Assembly: GCA_947589665.1 (NCBI GenBank)
Contig: CANQBJ010000015.1
Location: forward strand, 1-43,050
Length of the DNA stretch: 43,050 nt
Source of the DNA: an uncultured Clostridia bacterium
GTDB taxonomy: Bacteria; Bacillota; Clostridia; Lachnospirales; CAG-274
Direction: 5' to 3'
Shown here: piece after piece, positions 15,935-25,100 of the stretch
How the letters are laid out: each line of letters opens with the position of its first letter
Numbering within the stretch: position 1 is the first letter of the stretch
Position numbers and translations under genes: made by a program
Notes under the pieces: generated by a model
Told to the model about the DNA's origin: nothing
Databases searched by the model: none
What the model saw: only the letters and a program-made list of their open reading frames with translations

Positions 15935-16112
15935 TCCGTCAGACTTCGTCTGCCACCTCCCCTTGCAAAGGGGAGGTTATTCAACGTTTTGCCTGTCATA
16001 CCACCCCTTCGTAAAGGGGTTTGCAGCGGAAGAATATCCGCCGATACGAAGTATCGCTTTTGCGAAGCAAAAGTGCTGAAGGGGGACCAACCGTAGGTTG
16101 GTGGTAAAGTCG
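15935..16112 (+). repeat. Dispersed palindromic repeats upstream of the major pilin; includes direct repeat R
   Basis: Three joined parts: a CCCTTCCGTCAGAC/GTCTG hairpin with CCTCCCCTTGCAAAGGGGAGG, a GTTATTCAACGTTTTGCC linker like the one in the 13216 array, and AGGGGTTTGCAGCGG...GGGGGACC (16015-16087), almost identical to 13401-13476, ending in the ACCAACC/GGTTGGT hairpin. No gene is seen in 15785-16143. The part at 15785-15935 is AT-rich and may hold the pilin promoter, which I could not pin down. Confidence 0.85.
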
Positions 16113-16143
16113 AAGATCGTTCCAACCTTCAAATAAACATCAC

Positions 16144-19100
16144 TTAATGTTTACCGTATTTACTTCTTTTGCTATAGTCCCACATAAGCATCAATGCTGC
16201 GCCGCAGGCTATTGCAAGACCTGCATACTTGATACCCTCAGTACCGACACCGCCTGTTTCGGGAAGGGGATCGCCTGCTATTGCAAAGCCGATGTCCCAG
16301 TTGGTCTCATTCTGATAGTTATTGCTATAGTTTGCAGCAATGTTTTCAGCTGAGTCAAGGGGTATAGGTGATATGTCGCCGGTATCATCTGATGTAAGAG
16401 TATAATTATACTTAGTAATAAATCGATAACCTGTAAAATCAGTACTGCTTGTCGGCACATTTACGGCATCGTTGGTATTGTCATCACGATGCATTTCATT
16501 TGTGGCTGATGTACCTGCCGGCTGATGAGTTGATACCTGAGGAAGACCTTTATCATAGTCAAAAGCAACTACATATTTGCCCTCGGGCAGATTGTTGAAG
16601 GAATATGTTCCGTCTTTGTCCGTGACATATACGCCTGCCTCAGTCGAATTTCCTAACGGATTGCCAAGCATATCCTCTTCTACCTTTTCATATTTGCTGC
16701 CGTCGTATCTGAACAGCGCAACTTTTGCATCCTCTATGGTCGCATCTGTCCTAAGCCTTATACCATTGCCGTCGCCGTCTTCCCAAACAACGCCTGATAT
16801 ACTTCTGCCGACAGGAGCAAAACGTGCCGTATCGGTCTCACTTATGTTGTAGGTAATAGTATCACTGCCGGCATCTGCTGACGGTACAATGAATACCGCC
16901 GTGTTGCTAAAGTCGGATGCAAGAATAGAACTCTGCGCATTCTTTGTCTGTACATCTTCCGCATTCTTTGCAACAGGCTCGCATATAAGCTGGATATAAA
17001 GCATTCTGCCTGCACCTACTGCGGGTGACTCCGCCGTGCCGTTTATCTTGAAGTAAACGGCTGTGTGATTGTGATCAGTTTCCTTAAGCTGAATTATGGA
17101 ACTATCTTTATCGCCGCCACCTGTATTATGATGATTATATTTTATCGTATTCGAACCATTATCCGTACTCGGCACCTCAATAGCGCCTGTGGAGTCTTTA
17201 TTGCCCCATGTATCGGCTATTTTAGCTTTATCGGTTTCATCAGTGAAGAATACCTCATATGCAGGGAACTGTTGGTCAACGTCTCTCTTATCGGCAGCGG
17301 AGGAGAATACCTTAACTGCCTTGACATCGAGATGACCCTTATTTACTTTGTCCATAACATTGTCCAGTATATCATAGAAATATACATTTTCCTTAGCGGT
17401 ATCACTTGCTACGTTACTGAAGGCAAGAGTATAAACTATTTCCTGGCCAAGCTCCGGATTAACAAGGTTTTCGGCATTTGGAGTCTCAAACTCCTTTTTG
17501 TAATCGGCGCCGTCCGCAGGAGCATTTGTGACATCAACGTACTTACGGTTTGCTGCGCCGCTTGTAGCGGATATACCGATCTGAGTGGTATCCATATTCT
17601 TGCTGTATGCAGCATAGTTTCTCACATCACCCTTATCATTGGTGCCTGTGATAGTTGCCTTTGCCGTAACAAGAGTGTTAGGCTCGGCTGCAACTGATAT
17701 ATCCGTTGTAAGAAGTATCTCGCCTAGGTCTACCATATGCGGAACATTCTTATACTCAAATTTAATAGTTCTGTTCTGTTTAAAGGTAGATTCATCAGTG
17801 CCGCCATCGAATATAGCCCTGATATCATAGCTGTATGATCCTGTTTTCTTTTGATATGCAAGAGCATCATCGGGGATAATAACATTTTGCCAGCCACCAC
17901 TATCTCCGGTCTTTACAGGTATAAGCTTATAAGACGTTTCTGAGTATGTAGGCTTTCCATTTTCATCTGTGCCTGTAACGAACTTCACAACAGGACACGC
18001 TTCTTCATCAAAGCTTACATATACACCGCCGTGAGTACTATCCGCAGCGTTTTCAAGCTTGGTAAGGTCTACTCTCAGATCCAGCGAAGCCGGAGCGGCA
18101 TTGTTTTTATAGGATTCTTTACCCGTTTCACCGTAGCTGCTATTATTAATTCTGTTGGTGAAGGTCTTTATGTTGTGTATCCTATATACAGCAGACTCGG
18201 AGTCAGCCTTGTTGTAATATGGTATGCCGCCTACAATGTTATCATCATTGTATACGTCTATCTCAACCTGTGACTTGTAGTCCGTTATAAGAAGACCCAT
18301 ACCATAACTCCAAGCGGTGTCTACATCGCCCTTTGAATCCTCACTGGGATATGAACTTCCCTGACGCTGCCACCATCTGTTGTGCTGACCTATGTTGCCG
18401 GGATCTGCTTTACCATCAGGACTATCCAAATATCCCGCATAGTCTGTAACAACAAAGCCACAGTCGGAATTCCGCTGGCGTTTATAATTTGCTGTTTTCC
18501 CTGATGCGTATGTATAGGAAGCTGAAGAGCTTCTTCCTCCCTTGTAGAAGTTATTGCTCGTTGGAGCATCATCAGTATTGTCGTAGCAATTATTAAAGTT
18601 GTCTTTTTCGCTCATACCTTTCTTACCGGTAGGCTTTGAGCCTTGATTCTGCCATGTAAATTCCTTCATAGGCTGATTGTCACCTGCTGCTTCAACATAT
18701 GTCCAACCCTCAAGGATATTGGTAGTACTGTATACATTGCCAACTGTCGCTTTTTCGCTTACGACAAGAGGTATTCTAAAGCCGAAGTACATACCGTTTA
18801 CAATATGAACATTCCTTACCTCGGCCATAACGGCAGAAACCTTTCCTTTATTATCATTGCTTGCTATTGCAGCCGTATAGGTATCGTACCAATCAAACGC
18901 TGTTTCGTCGGCACTCTTCTGAGTATCACCGCTCTTGGTTGAATTAAAGCCATCTGTCGGCTTAGCTTTACAAACGCCCCAAAGAAGATTAACTTCCGGC
19001 TTTATATCCAATCCCTCAGGACCTGCATCTTTATATATATCATCCCATGTTCTGCCCAAAAGGAGATATTCATATTTATCGGCTCTTGTTGATATAGTTG

Positions 19101-22100
19101 AATCAGATGCCCATGTCTTGCCTGCTGCTTCGGTTTCAAAATCTGTTTCAAGTCCTTGCAACTCGATAATATCAAGATCAAGAACTTCGGAATCGTACTT
19201 CTGCATGAAATTGAAAGCGCCAATATGATAATCACTTGGAGCTCCAAGCTGAAGACCGCTCCAGCCGTCTATTCTGTCGCCTACGGAAGCAGAAGCATCC
19301 CAGTCCTGATTCTTTGTAGAACAACTGTCACCCAAGAACTGACCTATTATGTTATTGGTAGCATCTCTCATAGATGGATCATTTCTTGTGGCATCTGTAA
19401 TATCCTTGTCGTTGATATTGGTTGCGCCCTTAGCCATAAAGTTGACATACTTACGAAGCGCATTCATATTTCCATTTTGATCTCCATCTACTTTGTTAGC
19501 CCTATCTTCGTCATGGTCAACATCATAATTGCTATGATCAGATATAATATTGCCCTTGCTATCCTGAAATACTGTAGTACCACCTAAGGAATTTGCTTTA
19601 AATTCTCTTACAGAACCTCTTACTGTTACCTCTTCATTGGAATCGGTATCAAAAGGCACTATAGTCTCAAAATAGCCTACGGAATAAGCAAGCTTATATT
19701 TACCAAAGCCATTATTTGAGAAGTCTTTAGAACCCATGGAGTGACCGCCGTAGTTGGTCGGGAACCACATATTGCTGTTGTTCTCAAAGTCGAATTCGTA
19801 GCCGTTTACCGTAACGGGATAGGAATTGACACCTTTCACACTACAGTTGCCATTGGCTTTCTTCATATTGTCAAAGGCAGTTACATTTGCTAATTTATAT
19901 TTTTCATTAACAAACCAGTCGCCGCCCCAATGCACTTCATATTCTTCCGTGCCGTAAACAGCATTGACTTCTGTCTCCGGATATGAGAAATTAGCCTTTT
20001 CTTCTATATCATTGCCTGCATTTCTGCGCTCCCAGCCATAGTTGTAAGGAGCAGCATTTCTTGCTGAATTTGTTCTCCAACCGTCCTTATCCCAGTCAAG
20101 ATTTCTATGCCATGTGCCGTAGTCATCAGGCTGATAGTTAGGATCGTAATCCCAAAGGAATGGGATATGTTTAAGATCGGTATTGGCACTTGGAGTTGGT
20201 TCCGCCTCAGGCTTGCTCTCAGTCGCAGGTGTGCCTGCAGAATTCCACTTAGTATCATAAGGTTCAGCCGTTGTTGAGAATACAAGCACTATTGCTACGT
20301 ATCTTACATTGCTGTCACCTGCGCCATCTGCAGCCGATGGGGTGAGAGTGTATGTCTCTCCCGGAGTAAGGTCCGTAAACTCCATTACTCTCTGAATAGC
20401 AGGTATATCACCTGTTATCTTATATGACTGTATATTATTTTCCTGATTTTTAAGTGTTATTATCCTGTCTTCGCCTTTATCCGTGCTTGATGAGCCTGCT
20501 ATTACATAGAGCTTAGCACTCTTGACATCCGGATTTTTATTAGGCACACTTATCGTTATCGGAGAATTGGACTTGCCTGTTTCCTTTGTCGATGTGACTG
20601 TACCATAGCCGTCAATAGTACCGGTAAATTTACCCTTAGTAACTGTGTGTATCGCTGTGCCGTCTGAGGTCGCAAAATATGAGAATATGTCAAGGGCTTT
20701 GTTTCCCTCCTCCGTTACGGTAGGCTCATACTGCGTGTGTATAGCCCTCGTAGATGGAGATAAGCTATAACCACTCTTTGCTGACGCCTCCGGATATGGC
20801 AGGAATGCGTATACTAAGGCTTCTTCAGGAGTAACCTCCTTGTTAGGGTCGTACCATGGATCTAGACCTTCATATGCCGTCTTATAACTTACAAGAGCTA
20901 CTGCTCCAAAATGGAAACCGCCTCTTGCAATATTTATTCTGTAGGTCTTACCGGGCTTAAGGTCTTCAACTACAAAACTGTCAAGACCTGTATTATTAAA
21001 TGTATGAATTTCTTGATACTCTAAATTATCATCTATATTTTGAACAGAAACATCAGAAAAAGTATCTGCATCATTCGTCTGACCTACAATATGAAGTGTT
21101 GAATGAACAGCTTCTGCATCTTCCGGAACTTTAAATTCTATATATGAACCAACTGCTAAAGTTCCTCTTTCTTTCAATGTAATTGTTGCTGTTAAATCTT
21201 TTATTTCATATGTCTGCTTCGATGTGCCAACAGCACCACTTTTATAATTTTCATAGGTCTTATCTTCAAGCGTACCATTGTTCATTCTCATAACCTTGAA
21301 TATATTGCCGCTTTGACCTGATTTTGATTTAGTAACCTTTGTCAATCCACTTATAGTGCTATTGGTTATTGTACAACTAACATTGTTGTCAGTATCGGCA
21401 GGTCCTAAATGAATGTATGCCCCCGCAATATTTGCACCTACTGCCGGTAAAGCTTCGCCGGGATCGTCAATAGTTGTACTACCCCAATTTCCCCGAACAA
21501 GGGCATCGGCATAATTTACAAGTACCAAAGCCGCAAGCTTTGTATTATTTGAGCCTGTTTTAAGTTGATACTTATGACCAGGTACTAAACCTGTAAACTC
21601 AGCAGTCGTATAGTCGCTGCTATTGTTGCTGAATGATTTATTATAAACCTTTTGATCTGTAATGTCATACAGCTTTAATTGTGCATTATTTGTAGTATAT
21701 GCATACAACTTTGTGCTATGGGCACCTGTTGTAGCAGGTACTGTAAATACTACACTACAGTCTTTAAAGTCCTTTGAAACTCTTGTGAAACCGAATGTTG
21801 CTAAATCAGTTATAGTAAGGTTAGGTGGAGTAGCAGATGATGAACCCGGATTAAATGTTCTGTTTTCACTATCTCTAAAAGAGAATGTACCACTCGCACT
21901 TGCTATTTTCTGCTGTGTTATCGGAATATCATTAGTATTATCTGATATTGTGGCATCTGTATTAACAATTAATACATTTGCATCAATAATACCTGTTTCG
22001 GGAGCAGTCAATGTATATGTCAAAGAAATAGTTGAGATTTCCTGCTCACCTGTTATTTTAAAATGATGTGCTTCAAGTTCGTCTGCAGTAATTTCTTTGG

Positions 22101-25100
22101 ATTCTGTACCTGTTCCTATTGTGTAAGTATGAGGTTGTGTTTCATTAATATTTTCGGGAAGCGGCACAATAAGCTCATCACCATCTGCAAGGTGTAAACT
22201 AGTAGCTCCAAAATATGACTCACATAAAGCATCATCTTTTGATGTATTGAATGTAATACCACCATCAATTTCCATTGCATTTTTAAGCCATGCTTTTCCT
22301 GCATTTGAAGGAGTATCTGTAACAAAACTCCATGTTTTGCTTCCTTCACTATAATTACCATAGCTGCCTTCTTTCGGCTTATCGTAGGCTATATTTATGC
22401 CTGTGATAGTCGTTTCGCCATTGGCTGTGATTGTAACAGAATTATCCGTTATATCTCTTGAAGTAAACTTATAGCCTGTGTCATCATTTATTGAAACTGT
22501 GGCTATATCTCCGCCTGTCTTTTCAACCGTCAGCTTACCACCTGTGTATGTGTCCGTGTCAACAGGTATTTCAATGCTTTCACCATTTGCAACTACAAGT
22601 CCTGCTGATGTCAGCTTACCGCCATCACCAAGGTATTTAATACCGTTGTTAAATTCTTGACCGGTTGTAAGATTTACATCTGAAGCAGGCATTTCACTGT
22701 CAAATCCCCACTCTTCTGTGTTATTATTGCCCGCAGGTGCTGTATGTGTACCTTCCTTGACTGCACCCGGCCAATTTGTCATATCACCAAGTGGGTCTTT
22801 AGATGTCACAAGAATTAAGCTACATAAATGACTTGTTTGTGTGCTATTACATAATGTATATACATGTTCTGGTGTTAAATCATTGAAAATAACTTCCGTA
22901 AATGTTTTAGAAGTAGTATTAATACTTTGTGTCGGTGTATATACAATATTATCTGCACTTGTATCTGTCAATATATAATCTGCAGAAGCTTTGCTAGAGC
23001 CATTTCCATCAGCTATTACATACAACTTCGCACTAGTCGAACCATCATTTGGAACAGTAATTGTAAATGTTTTTCCTTTGTCATCTGTTATATAACAATT
23101 AAATTTAATAGTGCCTAAACCATCTATATTACAAGAATAAGTACCATCATTTCTGCCACTAAAGCTACTTGGTAACTCAAACGGTCCAAAATCACTATCA
23201 CCTATACGATATATATTTATAAGGGATTCATTATCTACTTCCGTAATATCAGGATTAACATTATTACCTGCCTCGGTTCCTGGCTTTGCAGAGAATACAT
23301 ATGCTTTTACAATATTACCCTCACTAACAGGAGGTGTTTCTGCTGCGGAATATGTTACAGAAATGCCTGTGATAGTTGTTGCTGCAATAGCTGTAATCGT
23401 GATATTTTCACCTGTAGTAGCTGCTATTGCTGCTGGTAATGTTGATACATCGTCAATTACCCATGTACCGTCAGACTGTTTTTTTGCTCCACTATCTACA
23501 CTTATATTATCACTAGGTGTAACTGTAATAGTTGCCTTTGGCTTGCCGTCTATTATCTGAGCAGGGAAGGACAAAGTACCGCCCTCTGCAAGCTTAATAC
23601 CACTTGATGTAAGAGTTGCGCCTGCATCACCTACTGTTACACCGCTATTTAATTTTGTGCCTGCTCCAACTGTCTTATCGGTTGAAGGCATATTAGTTTT
23701 GAAATCCCAACTTTCAGTACCGGCTGCCTCATCAACTGCTGTATGTGTGCCGTCCTTGCCTTCATCAGGATCAGGAGTACCACTGCCACTGGCGGTAAAA
23801 GTTACTTCAATCTTTGAAACCTTAACATTATCTGAACCAGTTAATATAATGTATTTATAATCTGTATCACCATCAACCGTAGTTAGCTCAGTTCCACTAA
23901 GACTATCAAATTTATGCTCAGAAGTAGTTAAATCTTGCGCAGCTCTATCTGCAGCTTTAATAGTTCTGCTAGTCCAACTAGAACCAGAATTAGTTGTAAC
24001 GGTTAAATCAGCACTGCTTGCAGTTGCAAGAATTGGTATTTTAATACTTGCTCCATTAAGGCCTAAATTTTTATTAGAATTAGAAATTTTAGGAGAACCT
24101 GAACCATATAAAATTCCATCTACAGAACTATTTTCACTTGAATTCATAGTTATATCAGCAGAACTTTCGAATTTTGAATAATCCCACATATAGGTAGTTT
24201 TATCACCATCAGAGCTTTGTGAAAAAGTACCATAGGTATTTGTAATGGCAGCCATCAAATCATAAAATTCTTCATCAAACAGAGCCATTTCCACAGTATC
24301 ATTTATACTATTTACATTGCCTGCAAAATACTCTGTATCATCAGATACAAGTGCATCGAAGTATGAATTATCATCATCGGATAATGTGAAAGCGTTGCTT
24401 TCCTCGTCGATAGGCGCAGTATCCCCACTGTTCTCGTCGGTATTTTCTATATAATTATTATCGCTGTCATATTCATATTCATCTACATTATCCGTATTTT
24501 CATCGGCATAGTCCACACTTTCAGTCTCCGGAATATCTGTATCTTCCTCATTGTTAGAGCTGAGTATAGAAAGTATGCCTGCGCCGTCGTCAAGAGTTAT
24601 CTCACTGAAGAAGGTACCCTCTACAGCTGAATTAAGGCGCATTATAGGCTGAGAAGGCTCAAGGCTGAGTGTAGAGAACTTGCCCGTACCTGCGGACTCT
24701 ACATTAAAGTTAAGAGTAACATCGCCTGTAGGCAGTTCTATACCCATTATACCCTTATTCTTCTTAGTTTCGGGATTATCGGAGTCGTTTACCAAAGTAA
24801 GAGTGACGCCGTAGCCTACCATTCTGCCGTATATATTTGTATCTTCATCACCTGTAGTATCTTCTTCACCTGTAGTAAGGTTGAAATAACCTCTGTAGCT
24901 AAGGTTGTCGTTAGATTGTATGTTAAACTTATATCTCGGCTCCGCCGTTACCTTAACTTTACCGTTGTCCTTAACTTCCTCTATATCATGACCTTCGGCG
25001 TCTCTTCCTCCTGCTGCTACGCTGTTAGGGCCCCAGCTTGCAGTATCAAGCGCAACAACCTTTTTAGTAGGCTTTTGGAATACATCAATCATATTTACGC

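Noticed and set aside
17065..17697. 210-codon open frame opposite the giant adhesin gene
   Set aside because: It is the antisense of an intact, domain-rich frame, has no ribosome site, and its composition mirrors the codon bias of the sense strand.
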